In this document: piece after piece, positions 1 through 9,610 of the stretch
How the letters are laid out: each line of letters opens with the position of its first letter
Position numbering within the stretch: the stretch's first letter is position 1
Source of the DNA: Paramacrobiotus metropolitanus
Lineage: Eukaryota; Tardigrada; Eutardigrada; Parachela; Macrobiotidae
NCBI RefSeq assembly: GCF_019649055.1
Contig: NW_026570672.1
Span: 1-20,929, forward strand
Reading direction: 5' to 3'
DNA length: 20,929 nt
Position numbers and translations under genes: made by a program
Notes under the pieces: generated by a model
What the model saw: the letters and a program-made list of their open reading frames with translations, nothing else
Told to the model about the DNA's origin: nothing
Databases searched by the model: none

Positions 1-1411
1 GTAATTTCGTTCCGGCAATAATGTCCCCATGCCGGGCACAACTAAATTTGTTCCGGCAATAATGTCCCCATGCCGGATACCTGTAATTTCGTTCCGGCAA
101 TAATGTCCCCCATGCCGGGCACAACTAAATTCGTTCCGGCAATAATGTCCCCCATGCCGGATACCTGTAATTTCGTTCCGGCAATAATGTCCCCCATGCC
201 GGATACCTGTAATTTCGTTCCGGCAATAATGTCCCCCATGCCGGGCACAACTAAATTCGTTCCGGCAATAAGGTCCCCCATGCCGGATACCTGTAATTTC
301 GTTCCGGGAATAATGTCCCCCATGCCGGGCACAACTAAATTCGTTCCGGCAATAAGGTCCCCCATGCCGGATACCTGTAATTTCGTTCCGGCAATAATGT
401 CCCCCATGCCGGGCACAACTAAATTCGTTCCGGCAATAAGGTCCCCCATGCCGGATACCTGTAATTTCGTTCCGGGAATAATGTCCCCCATGCCGGGCAC
501 AACTAAATTCGTTCCGGCAATAATGTCCCCCATGCCGGATACCCGTAATTTCGTTCCGGCAATAATGTCCCCCATGCCGGGCACAACTAAATTCGTTCCG
601 GCAATAAGGTCCCCCATGCCGGATACCTGTAATTTCGTTCCGGGAATAATGTCCCCCATGCCGGGCACAACTAAATTCGTTCCGGCAATAATGTCCCCCA
701 TGCCGGATACCTGTAATTTCGTTCCGGCAATAATGTCCCCCATGCCGGGCACAACTAAATTCGTTCCGGCAATAAGGTCCCCCATGCCGGATACCTGTAA
801 TTTCGTTCCGGCAATAATGTCCCCCATGCCGGGCACAACTAAATTTGTTCCGGCAATAATGTCCCCCATGCCGGATACCTGTAATTTCGTTCCGGCAATA
901 ATGTCCCCCATGCCGGGCACAACTAAATTCGTTCCGGCAATAATGTCCCCCATGCCGGATACCTGTAATTTCGTTCCGGCAATAATGTCCCCCATGCCGG
1001 GCACAACTAAATTTGTTCCGGCAATAATGTCCCCCATGCCGGATACCTGTAATTTCGTTCCGGCAATAATGTCCCCCATGCCGGGCACAACTAAATTCGT
1101 TCCGGCAATAATGTCCCCCATGCCGGATACCTGTAATTTCGTTCCGGGAATAATGTCCCCCATGCCGGACACCAAGAAATTCGTTCCGGCAATAATGTCC
1201 CCCATGCCGGGCACAACTAAATTCGTTCCGGCAATAATGTCCCCCATGCCGGGCACCACTAAATTCGTTCCGGCAATAATGTCCCCCATGCCGAACACCA
1301 TTATATTCGTTTCGGCATTAATGTCCCCCATGCCGAACACCACTAAATTCGTTCCGGCAATAATGTACCCCATGCCGGATACTAGTAATTTCGTTCCGGC
1401 AATAATGTCCC
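1..1411. repeat. 42-bp minisatellite, two alternating variants (84-bp period)
   Basis: About 33.6 tandem copies of a 42-bp unit run from the left edge to 1411, so the array is cut by the window. Each unit holds CCGGCA and TGCCGG arms around a centre reading AATAATGTCCCCCA. Two variants mostly alternate: A (GGATACCTGTAATTTCGTT after the TGCC) and B (GGGCACAACTAAATTCGTT). Because 42 is divisible by 3, reading is open on both strands for about 1.4 kb. The + strand gives repeats of MPDTCNFVPAIMSP and MPGTTKFVPAIMSP; the minus strand gives GMGDIIAGTNLVVP and GMGDIIAGTKLQVS. Inner units are nearly identical, while the last three (about 1285-1411) are degraded. The first two units lack one C of the CCCCC run (41 bp), which breaks the frame. 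I read this as a non-coding satellite, although a repetitive protein cannot be excluded. Confidence 0.97.
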
Positions 1412-1575
1412 TTCGGTGACTGATGTCCTCAGCTGTTTTGGACTGGTAACGCTGTGGTAACCGCTGGTGGCAGCTTTTCAAAGGTCACCGATCGCCCTGA
1501 AAATTAGCTTTCCGTTGTAGATTCCCCACGTCACCATTCTGACCAAAGGGTTACCGTTTTGGAGATGGTGGCAGG

Positions 1576-1627
1576 GTGACACGGCAAAAATGTCCGGGGG
1601 GACCGGGGGGACATTTTTGCCGGTCAC
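1576..1627. repeat. Near-perfect hairpin with a G-rich loop, related in sequence to the minisatellite
   Basis: The left arm 1576-1595 (GTGAC, a bulged A, then CGGCAAAAATGTCC) pairs with the right arm 1609-1627 (GGACATTTTTGCCGGTCAC). They are separated by a 13-base loop made almost only of G with a central ACC. The right-arm motif GGGGGACATTTTTGCCGG differs by one base from the reverse complement of the minisatellite core (GGGGGACATTATTGCCGG). It may be a leftover pair of transposon ends or a seed from which the array arose; this is inference. Confidence 0.8.
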
Positions 1628-1753
1628 ATACGAGCATGATACAGTCATATACGGAAATCGATTATATTTTGCTGTTTACGCAGTCAAATGCGGCGCTTAT
1701 TGGTCCCTTTTATTGGTGACGAAACCGTGGACGGAAGCGTCCACAGTGTTTAT

Positions 1754-2022
1754 GCTATTAATTTTTTGCCGTTGTCCAGATTTCGCCGCCATGAATGAAT
1801 ATCATCTGGCCATCGCTTACGGCTTCCAAACATCTATTTATTTGCCGTAAGACTGACACTGTATTTGGCTTATTTAGCTACCTAGAAAACATAAAAATCC
1901 GTAATGTCCTTCTATCCTATAATTCTTTGTAGCTGTCAAGGTTTTGCAACCAAAAGTAAATATTGTCTGGCCACTGCGCACTGCTTTTGATCACCTATTT
2001 AAATATTGTATAATTGACACTG
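1754..2022. repeat. Degenerate direct repeat pair of about 107 bp
   Basis: Copies at 1754-1861 and 1916-2022 align along their length. Shared blocks are TCTGGCCA, CTATTTA and a common end TGACACTG. By eye roughly two thirds of positions match. They are 54 bp apart, so this is an old tandem duplication of non-coding sequence or two remnants of one repeat family. Confidence 0.55.
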
Positions 2023-2048
2023 AAGCTGACTTGCTTTAGTGCTTCACA

Positions 2049-2087
2049 GAAGTAAAAATCCAGATGGTCCGAAGTAAAAATCCAGAT
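2049..2087. repeat. 17-bp exact direct repeat
   Basis: GAAGTAAAAATCCAGAT occurs at 2049-2065 and again at 2071-2087 with a 5-bp spacer. It looks like a local slippage duplication. Confidence 0.85.
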
Positions 2088-4240
2088 TTTTTTGCGATGC
2101 TCCAATTTCCCGTTCAGAGAAAAGCTCATCAAGCCAATTTTAGTTCCCTTTGCAAGATTTTTCCATGATGCACTTCCAGGGGAGATCCCGATCTCGATGA
2201 TCGCGCAGCAGCACCTTGTCTCATTCGCGTGCCGTGGTGACTCGATGGATGGAATAGTCGAAAATTGTCCTGGTCGAGGTCAAAGGCAGTGCTGATGGTG
2301 GACGGTGTCCAGTGACTGTAGGATCAAAAAATCCAAAATCGAACAGTAAACCGCATTCCCGACACTTAACGGGTGTTTCCGCTTTTGCTCACCATCTTCG
2401 GATTCTTCGGTACTCTTGCGCAACAGCTCATAAAGACAAGATCCCGTATTCTTTTTTCGAACACATTTAACTGCGGTAAGAATAATATTACAGACTGTGG
2501 ACATTGATCAGAATAACCGGAATAATCGATTATGGGAGCACTGTAATTACTGTGGCACAATTCGCCACTATGGTAAGGTAACTGTGAATCACGACGGAGG
2601 AAAGACATGGCATTTCTAGGTGTGGGAAGTTTGCTCTCTCTGCTCTGTAGTCTGTGGCAAGGAGAATCTAAGTGCTTGTTACTGATGTATATGTACGTGC
2701 AAGCAGGATTTTTGAACTGTGTTGCGAAAAAATTCCGGTAGTGCGCAAAACCAGCAACAAGGACATTTGATGTTTACCGTAGCGTTGGGAAAGTACATAG
2801 AAAAAGAGACAAAAATAATTGGAAAAACCATGTGGTTCACCAAATGAGTCCCGTAAAAAAGTAATATTTAACCGTATACGCCAGCAATCACCATTCAACG
2901 CTAGTCATGGGTCATGACTTGATAGTTTTCCGCTTCCACCAATGAGATGAATCGAAGTACCTACAACGAGGAGAAGGCCAAGAAAGTGAGAAAGGTGACT
3001 ATTCTGTCTATTTACAAACACCACAACAGTCTCTGTGCTGCAGTGCATAATGGCATCGGATTGAAACGGGAGGATATGCTTGTGGAACCGTCGTCGGTGC
3101 CAAAATTTCCCATTCTGCGCGGACTATATCCGATTCTGAATTTATTTTAAGTATGAAGATTGTGTTCTTGGTCTGGCAGGGTTTGCGTCAGTTTTATCGA
3201 ATTTTGGATTCAATTGCAATAAGTTTTCAAATTTATATCCAGGATTTGAGAAAAAACGGCTGGTTTCTTACTCACTAAAAATATAACGATTATCATGAGA
3301 CGTTGTCACGTTAATAATGGCAGCCGTTGCGTGAGAAAAAAGGCAAAAGCCGGGAAAACTGTGACGAAGCGCCCGCGGACGACAATGACTACCGGTTGCG
3401 TAATCCGAAGACTCTGGCAGCTTTGATTCCGATGAATAAGAACTGGTACGATTGCGAACTCGTTAGAATTTGAGAGAGAGCCGTCTTGTAGCTCGCTTTT
3501 TGTACCATGCTGAAAAAATCACGCGAGATATCGCGTTAAACGTTTATACTGCTGTTCCTGTTCATAATCGTCTAGAAAGATCCTTCGTTTAGATTTTGTT
3601 GACAGAACGACCGTCGTTCCGAGTTCCATGCAGCAGATTTTTGTGCTTATGACGTAACTCCGCACCCTTACTTAGTTTTGCGACACCCGGAGATTGGGCG
3701 ATGTAACGCCATCTTACCGACGTTTCGTAATTAAAAATGTTGCGCTCAGTGCAAAGCTGGGACAGAGTCAATGAGCATCCACTGTAGTATCGCCGACAAT
3801 ATGATTTGTGCAAATTATTCTTGGAAAGCCAGAAACTAAATGACAGGCGACTGCAGAGCTGCAAGAATCTTTTGTTCTACAACAAAAGGCACCACCATAA
3901 ATTCTATGCTGAATTCGTTCAAGCGGAGTACCGGATTAACTGTCCAGCTGACAACCGGATGCACGGTTCTCAAGCAGAGCACCACTCTTGTTATACAGAG
4001 TCTGTACGGCTTTTCATTTCAGGCTGCAATTAATTTACCTTAACAAGTTTTTTTGTGAAATTGTAAATCAGGCGGCTTTTGCATTTTCTTATGAGCACTT
4101 TAAGCGCAGTTTAACTTTTTCTTACAGGGCGTGTCACCCTGACCTTGATTAATTTCATCATTTCGTTTACAATCATTTCATCTTGATATTAGTAATTATT
4201 TACCAGTCAACCAGATTTCGTGTTGTAGTGAACCGCTGCA

Positions 4241-4601
4241 ATGGTTTATGTTAAGCCAAGGAATCGACTAAACCCACCTAAGCGTCGCGTAAAGAAGGAG
4301 CAGCTAATTAAGAAAGCGCGCCATGCGCAAGCGAATGAGAAACGGAAGGACGCCTTCTGGCGGAACAACGGAGCTTCCCCATCTTATTCTTGTGCGTCTC
4401 TTCGCAGTACGCTGCCACCTCCCGCCGTGTCCGGTTCCAGTGGCGCTCGGGGGAAAAGCGCTTCACTGCCCCGCAAGGCTCCCGCTCCAAGCGGAAGCGA
4501 CGTGAACAGCCACCTGGTATCCGGACAGCGCGAGGGCATCGGAGCAGGCACGACGCAACCGGCGCTAGGAGTCAATGTGGTTGTTTCCACCAACGCCACA
4601 G
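4241..4601 (+). CDS. HASPIN: Haspin exon 1 (basic N-terminus)
   Basis: It encodes residues 1-120 plus one base. The protein starts MVYVKPRNRLNPPKRRVKKE and is rich in Lys/Arg, then Ser/Ala/Pro/Gly. The donor reads CAG|GTACGG at 4601/4602. Reading through the donor would add only seven codons before a stop at 4625-4627, which favours splicing. The N-terminus has no recognisable domain, as is usual for the fast-evolving haspin tail. Confidence 0.8.
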
Positions 4602-7600
4602 GTACGGTTAGCCATGAAAAACTTTGATGTTTTCTCAAACTATCCTGCGAAAATAAAATCTGTGCGAGATGTATGCATTATGTAGTTTTCGAGGCATTTT
4701 TTATAAAAATTTGTCTGGAAACCTGTGTGTATATTTTTGTTGTTATCCATTCACGCACTGAAAAGTTATCGAATGAATTATAACTACGCTACCATAGAGA
4801 TTTTCTAATTCTATAGCGTAACAGTGATTATGGATGCGCAAACACGAATTTTAGGCACTTTCTTGCTCGTTTACTTATACATTTGATGCACTTCAAATTC
4901 GACTTGCTTATCTGCTTTTAGAACGGCGACAACCTCCTAGTCGTCCTTTAAGGGGCACTCGAATGCAGCACGATGCGTCTGCTGCCCCTGTCCCAGTACC
5001 TCTCGGCACTTCAGCGCCGCAACCGCCTCTGTCCGTGGCTGCGCACCCTAAGAAGACCGCAGTGACGCGCCCAGTCGAATTCCCAGGTGCGGTCGTCTAT
5101 GCATGGAAACCGAGACAGCAGGTGGCGAAGTTCAAGAAGTCGGATCTTCCTCAAGGGCTCGCTGCGCCGCCGGCACACGGTAGGGACCAACCCGACCTCG
5201 TCACTCCCCATACCGCCCGTAGAGGGGCATCTACGACTGGCCGTTCGGATGGCTCGACATCGCAGAACGTTGTCCCCGCCCAGAGGCGTAAGCGGAGAAC
5301 CGCGGTGGACAAAGCAGATCCGCCAGCAGAACAACCTCCGGCCTTGTTAGCTTCGGGAAGTGACGTGTTGTCTCTGGACCGGCCTGCAGCAATTTCTGTT
5401 ACAGCGCCGCGCCAAAGCGCCAGACTGCAGAAGGACCAGCAGAATCTTCCAGCTGTAGCGGCGAGGAATGTTGGGAAGCGGCCGACAGAGTGCAGCACGG
5501 CGCCGCCGGTACAGCCTGCTTCTCCTTCCCCACGTCGTACTGAGCGACAGCAAGATGACAGGCAGAAAGCGGCCGTCACGGTGAAGAATCTGAAACGACC
5601 GACGGAAAGTAGCGCATCACAGCTGGCCCAGTCTGCTCTCCCCTCTCCACCTGCACTTCGTCGTAGCGCCCGAATGCAAGAACACCAGCACCAGGACCCA
5701 GCTGCAATGGTGAAGAATGGAAAGCGAGCGAGTGCTGCAGCAGGAAGAGTGGAGAATTCTGCTTCCTCTCCGTCTGGTAAGCGCTTAATAAACCACTGCT
5801 TTTCGTTGTCAGTATATCGCCGCTCGAACAATACCAGTTCTGCTCGTTAGAAAGTTAGGGTCAGGTCTTCGAAATTTCGCTAACGGCACAGCCGGCGGGA
5901 GCAGTGCTTTTAGACATTTGTGAAGGTTTGCAGCCTGTTGACTTCCGGTGTAGCAGGTTACATGTAATGCGCCACAGATAAATCGAAACTTATTGAAATC
6001 AGCCAATTTAGCATGCCGAAACAGAGAAGCAACGTTTTCAAGCGTTCAGAAGACACTTGCAGATACTTATTCAATTCTAAGGAAACTAGAAAAAACCGCA
6101 GTGACGTTGAGTTATTTTCCGGAAACGGTGTCTGCAGCAAAGATGATGGAGAAAATTTGCTGTTGACCATTTTCGATTTGCTGCATCGCACTCGCGATGG
6201 TGGCCGAATTTTTCCGCTGCCACAGTAGTCCAAAAGTGACCGTTGTCCACCCGATTTAAGGAATATGAAGTCCAAATAGTGGATGTTCAGGTTTAATATA
6301 TTCCGCCGAAAAGAGGAACTACAATTGCAGTCGATCACGAGACGATCTTGTGGCTGCATCCCTACAATGTACGTCAAATTTCCTTAGCGACGAAAGCGCT
6401 TTATCCCTGTCCAGGAATGCGGCGTCTTTTGCAGTTTTTCAGCAGTTAACTTCACGACTGTTAGGACGCTCTTGGGTAAAATGTTCGTAGAAAAGGCTGT
6501 GGAAACGCTTCCGCAAAAACAAGTTTTAATGATGTACTTCTGTCGGGATTGTTAGCATCAACGTCGGTTTGCATTTTTCCCTGCAATCCTGCGAGTGTTC
6601 AGCATTTAGATGATGAAACATCTTATAAATTACCACGCACGGAGTTAGGTTACAGAAAAGATAGCAATTTCAAATTTGTATCTGTAAAACATGGCGTTCA
6701 GTAAAACAGGTGTTTTGCGAAGTGCATCAGTTCTGTATTTAGCAGCGTGGATTCGTAATCGATCGAAACGTAGTAATCGGTAGTATTAATAAAATATACA
6801 AGTATGTGAAGTGTTAAAACTATCGTATCGTAGCGACAACAGCTATCGTAACAGCGTCCTCCATTAAAATACAGGTTGCTGCGCTTATTCTATGCTTACT
6901 ATTTGTTAATTTTGTAACAGTCAATGCCAAAATGAAATACTTTTCATTTGCAGCGCGTACAGTCGTGACCGGGAAGCGTCGTCCACTAGCCCAGCTCAAC
7001 GAGAATGCTATTGAGGCGGAGTCGGCGGAGCGTGGAAAGCCTACCCGATCCTCCCCTCAACACCCTCGTCCCCTCCCAGTCGCTCCCAATCGTCGCGAGA
7101 AATCTCTCCACGATATGATGGTGGACCTGGCCAATCCACGGAGGATTATCTGCACGGCGGATCTGTTCAAACGCCAGGGCATGAAGAACTTTAGGAAAAT
7201 CGGGGAGGGGTCTTACGCGGACGTGTTTTGTGCTACCCGAGGCAAAGAAGATATTGTCCTTAAATTTATCCCCGTAGATGGAGAAATTGTGCGCGACGTC
7301 GGCGTGGAAAAACAAATTACGGTCGACGATCTGCTCTCCGAGGTCCTCATATCGCTGAAGGTGACGGAGAAGCTGTTAGCCGAGAAGGGGCAGTTTTCCG
7401 CTCCTGTTTTCGTTCGCACACATTTTGTCAAGGTCAGTCTTTTATGTTTTAGGCGCATTCATCGTAACAAAAGCTTTGTATTTAAATAACTGATATGAAA
7501 TGACATATGATACGAATAGTGCTTGCAGTGTTTGAAGCAGAACTTTGTTTGCATGAATCCATATTTAATATCTAATAGGTATGTTAGTAACCGCCTGACA

Positions 7601-9603
7601 ATCAGTTAATACACTTAAGGGAAATGGCCCGGTACATAGCGTCAAAAATGGGATACATACGCTAAAACTTCGCTTGCGCGCACTCCGAATCATTATTTTG
7701 TAATACGTTATGTCATTCTAAAGCTAAATGATTTGTATGCATTGTTCTGAAAACCGTTCGCGCAACATCGGTTGCTGAGATAGTGTATTAAAATGGGCGA
7801 AAAGTTTAAATGCATTGTTGTGTACCAAAGTCTGGTTATTATCCGATCTTCTTGAAACTTTGCTGTAAAGGCACATGGCTATAAAGTCGAAAGTGAACTA
7901 ATTTCAGGTCCATAGCACTTTCCCATAATTTTACAATGAATTTTAAAATTTTGAAATTCATTTTAAAATCGGAAAAAAATGCTATGGATCTGATATTGGT
8001 TCACTTTCAACTTCATGGTCATGTGCCTTTACAGCAAAGTTTCAAGAAGATCGGATAATAACCAGACTTTGGTACACAACAATGCATTTAAACTTTTCGC
8101 CATATTTTAATACCGAACGGTTTTCAGAACAATGTATACAAATCATTTAGCTTTAGAATGATATAAAGTATTACAAAATAATGATTCGGAGTGCGCGCAA
8201 GCGAAAGTTTTAGTGTATGTATCCCATTTTTGACACTATGTACCGGGCCATTTTCCTTAATACTTAGTTATATACACTTATACAGTAATCAAAAGCATGA
8301 AAGATTATTTAGAATTACGAGTGAACTACTTAGACTTAAACTATACGGCTGTTTAATTCTGCATTGCGTACCTTGCTTGCGAAAGCGAACTTTGCCGGGA
8401 TTCAGTGTTTCTTTTTTTTGACAATGGTGATACCTTTTAGCATGACTGTTTCAAAATCTTAGCCTCACATATGATCAGTGAATTCGGTTCATGTGTAGAT
8501 ATGCTGTGGTCCTTATCCCACGGAGCTCGCGGCTACTTGCGATTTATTTCGGGAGGAACGGGGTCCTGAGAGCCAAAATCTTTTACCAGCGGAATACCAG
8601 CCGACGCAAACCTTTGTCCTTATTGGCCTGGCGCAGGGTGGGGTGGATTTAGAGAAGTTCGGGTTCTCTAGTACCAGCCAACTGTGGAATGCCGTGCTCC
8701 AGATGGCGCTCGGTCTGAGCATCGCCGAAGATGCACTGCAGTTCGAACATCGCGACGCCCACCTGTCCAATGTGCTCATCAAGTCAACTGACGCTGAGCT
8801 GACATACTTTAAATGGTGAGTTCCATGCAAAATTTAGATAGTAATTGGGGAAACTCTCATGTTATTAAAGCATACCTAAACAGTTGTCCTTGTAATTCGG
8901 GCGATAACCGCAGCGGCACAATAGGCGCACTTCGTATCAGGCTGGTACACGACCGCGCCCGTATTACGGGAAGAGACCCGATGCATGGTACATGCAAGTG
9001 ATGCAACCAGTATACAAGCCTTTGTAGACGAATCTTCCGGCCACAGAATTATAAAAAAAGAAGCAAAAACGGGTTTGGCGGTGCACGAAAGGGGAGACTT
9101 TAATATCCAATTTGGTGCAATGTATCGGGTCGCTTTTTTGAAGACACCAGACGTTCATTCGAAGTAAAGCATAACTGCCTTTTTACTAATTCATGGGCTT
9201 TAACAGGGGCGAAAAACGTTATGCGATCCCGACACACGGAGTGAACCTTCGGCTGATCGATTTCACTTTGTCGAGAATTCAGGACGAGGGCCGGGCGATC
9301 TTCAACGACCTGGCGCGCGATCCGGCTCTCTTCACGGGGCGAAGTGCGCAGAGCAAGGTTTACAAAGCCATGAAACGTGCAACAAAGAACTGTTGGAAGA
9401 AGTTTAGCCCTGCCACAAACATTTTGTGGACAAAATACATCCTGTCGTCTCTGCTGGAAACGCACGCGGAGCTGCTGGAATCGGCGAGCAAAGAAGATGA
9501 TCTCGCGGCCAAGGAAAAACTGCTGCACTTGAGCGAGGTGCTAACCACAGTGCGGTCGCTGCGTGATCTGGACGATGAATTTTTTGAAGAGATGCGGATT
9601 TAA
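4241..9603 (+). CDS. HASPIN: Haspin-family histone H3 Thr3 kinase, five exons
   Basis: Haspin phosphorylates histone H3 on Thr3 in mitosis, which recruits the chromosomal passenger complex to centromeres. Proposed join: 4241-4601, 4922-5776, 6954-7432, 8499-8815, 9207-9603, giving 802 residues, close to human haspin (798). All introns are GT-AG and all phases match (1, 1, 0, 2). Residues 1 to about 470 are basic and low-complexity, with a possible nuclear signal RRKRR at 242-246 and three degenerate 40-residue repeats at 284-405. The kinase core shows KIGEGSYADVF (glycine loop 489-496), catalytic Lys509 in VLKFIP, Glu535 in the C helix, EHRDAHLSNVL (Asp651, Asn656) and LIDFTLSR (Asp689). The last is the haspin DYT-type replacement of DFG. 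The tail holds DLARDPALFTG and FSPATNILW, both haspin-specific. ATG 4241 is preceded at once by in-frame TAG TGA and has a good context (GCAATGG). An upstream non-coding exon cannot be excluded. Confidence 0.93.
4922..5776 (+). CDS. HASPIN: Haspin exon 2 (low-complexity tail with three internal repeats)
   Basis: The acceptor is a pyrimidine-rich stretch ending TGCTTTTAG before 4922. The frame continues from exon 1 through a split codon and passes the internal ATG at 4963. The donor is CTG|GTAAGC at 5776/5777. It is rich in Pro, Ala, Arg and Gln. The basic cluster RRKRR lies at residues 242-246. Three degenerate repeats (bases 5410-5532, 5533-5658, 5659-5775) each begin RQSAR, RRTER or RRSAR. 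They then carry a Gln-rich stretch, a VKN-like segment and KRPTE or KRASA. No domain is recognised. Confidence 0.85.
5777..6953 (+). other. Haspin intron 2 (1177 bp)
   Basis: It begins GTAAGCG and ends TTTTCATTTGCAG. It is AT-rich with no recognised nested gene or element. The 71- and 139-codon frames inside (6013-6228 +, 5958-6377 -) resemble nothing I know and overlap each other on opposite strands. Confidence 0.75.
6954..7432 (+). CDS. HASPIN: Haspin exon 3 (kinase N-lobe)
   Basis: The acceptor is TTTTCATTTGCAG before 6954. It encodes residues 406-565: the end of the tail, then KNFRKIGEGSYADVFC (glycine-rich loop), VLKFIPVDGE (catalytic Lys509) and LLSEVLISLK (Glu535). The exon ends HFVK at the donor AAG|GTCAGT, phase 0. 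A second possible acceptor (TTGTAACAG before 6921) would add 11 codons in the same frame. The 6954 site has the better pyrimidine tract. Confidence 0.92.
7615..8260. mobile_element. 646-bp fold-back element with TTAA ends (MITE-like), in haspin intron 3
   Basis: The left arm (about 7619-7918) is the inverted copy of the right arm (about 7980-8256), with few mismatches, around a short AT-rich centre. The ends are GGGAAATGGCCCGGTACATA on the left and, in reverse complement, GGAAAATGGCCCGGTACATA on the right. Each is flanked by TTAA (7615-7618, 8257-8260), the target duplication of piggyBac-type transposons. No transposase is encoded. The left arm carries about 25 extra bases near 7761-7786 (around CGCAACATCGGTTGCTGAG) that the right arm lacks. 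Assignment to piggyBac rests on TTAA only; the TTAA may instead be part of the terminal repeat. Confidence 0.88.
8499..8815 (+). CDS. HASPIN: Haspin exon 4 (hinge and catalytic loop)
   Basis: No stop-to-stop frame starts with ATG here, so a plain ORF scan misses it. The acceptor is CATGTGTAG before 8499 and the donor ATG|GTGAGT after 8815. The junction HFVK-ICCGPYPTEL aligns without gaps with the human haspin segment that ends GSYPPLL. It continues with QTFVLIGLAQGGVDLEKF (haspin FGGIDLE), the helix LSIAEDALQ and the catalytic loop FEHRDAHLSNVLI (Asp651, Asn656). Human haspin has HRDLHWGN here, so the Leu and Trp-Gly positions differ. Confidence 0.92.
9207..9603 (+). CDS. HASPIN: Haspin exon 5 (DFT motif and C-lobe)
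   Basis: The acceptor is GCTTTAACAG before 9207; a split Trp codon joins exon 4. The segment KWGEKRYAIPTHGVNLRLID matches human haspin in length across the junction, followed by FTLSR. DFT (Asp689) stands where human haspin has DYT and ordinary kinases have DFG. Later FNDLARDPALFTG and KFSPATNILWTKYIL follow human CDVSMDEDLFTG and HPYSNVLWLHYL. After a Glu/Leu-rich helical end the stop TAA is at 9601-9603. Confidence 0.95.
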
Positions 9604-9610
9604 ATCTGGC

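Larger units (their letters stand above)
1628..4225. other. Intergenic stretch, no gene recognised
   Basis: Several 60-90 codon open frames exist on both strands (for example 1590-1850 +, 2092-2295 +, 2366-2608 -, 2947-3150 +, 3589-3864 -). None shows a family I recognise, none is joined by convincing splice sites, and the base composition is AT-rich. The only structure seen is a pair of degenerate direct repeats (1754-1861 and 1916-2022) and a short exact repeat at 2049-2087. A haspin promoter could lie at the right end but no core motif stands out. Confidence 0.5.

Noticed and set aside
1-1411. CRISPR array
   Set aside because: The repeats are contiguous and alternate between two variants, with no unique spacers, and the context is eukaryotic.
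42-1481. 479-codon minus-strand and 449-codon plus-strand ORFs
   Set aside because: Both arise because a 42-bp repeat has no stop in these frames. The first two units contain a one-base deletion that would break the + frame, and both strands are equally open.
5151-5831. 226-codon minus-strand ORF
   Set aside because: It is antisense to haspin exon 2, whose frame joins exon 1 and exon 3 in phase. GC-rich coding DNA often gives such shadow frames.
8513-8830. 105-codon minus-strand ORF
   Set aside because: It is antisense to haspin exon 4, which carries the HRD catalytic loop on the + strand.
8985-9167. Possible extra haspin exon in intron 4
   Set aside because: The frame shows no haspin similarity, and exons 4 and 5 already join without any gap in the kinase alignment.
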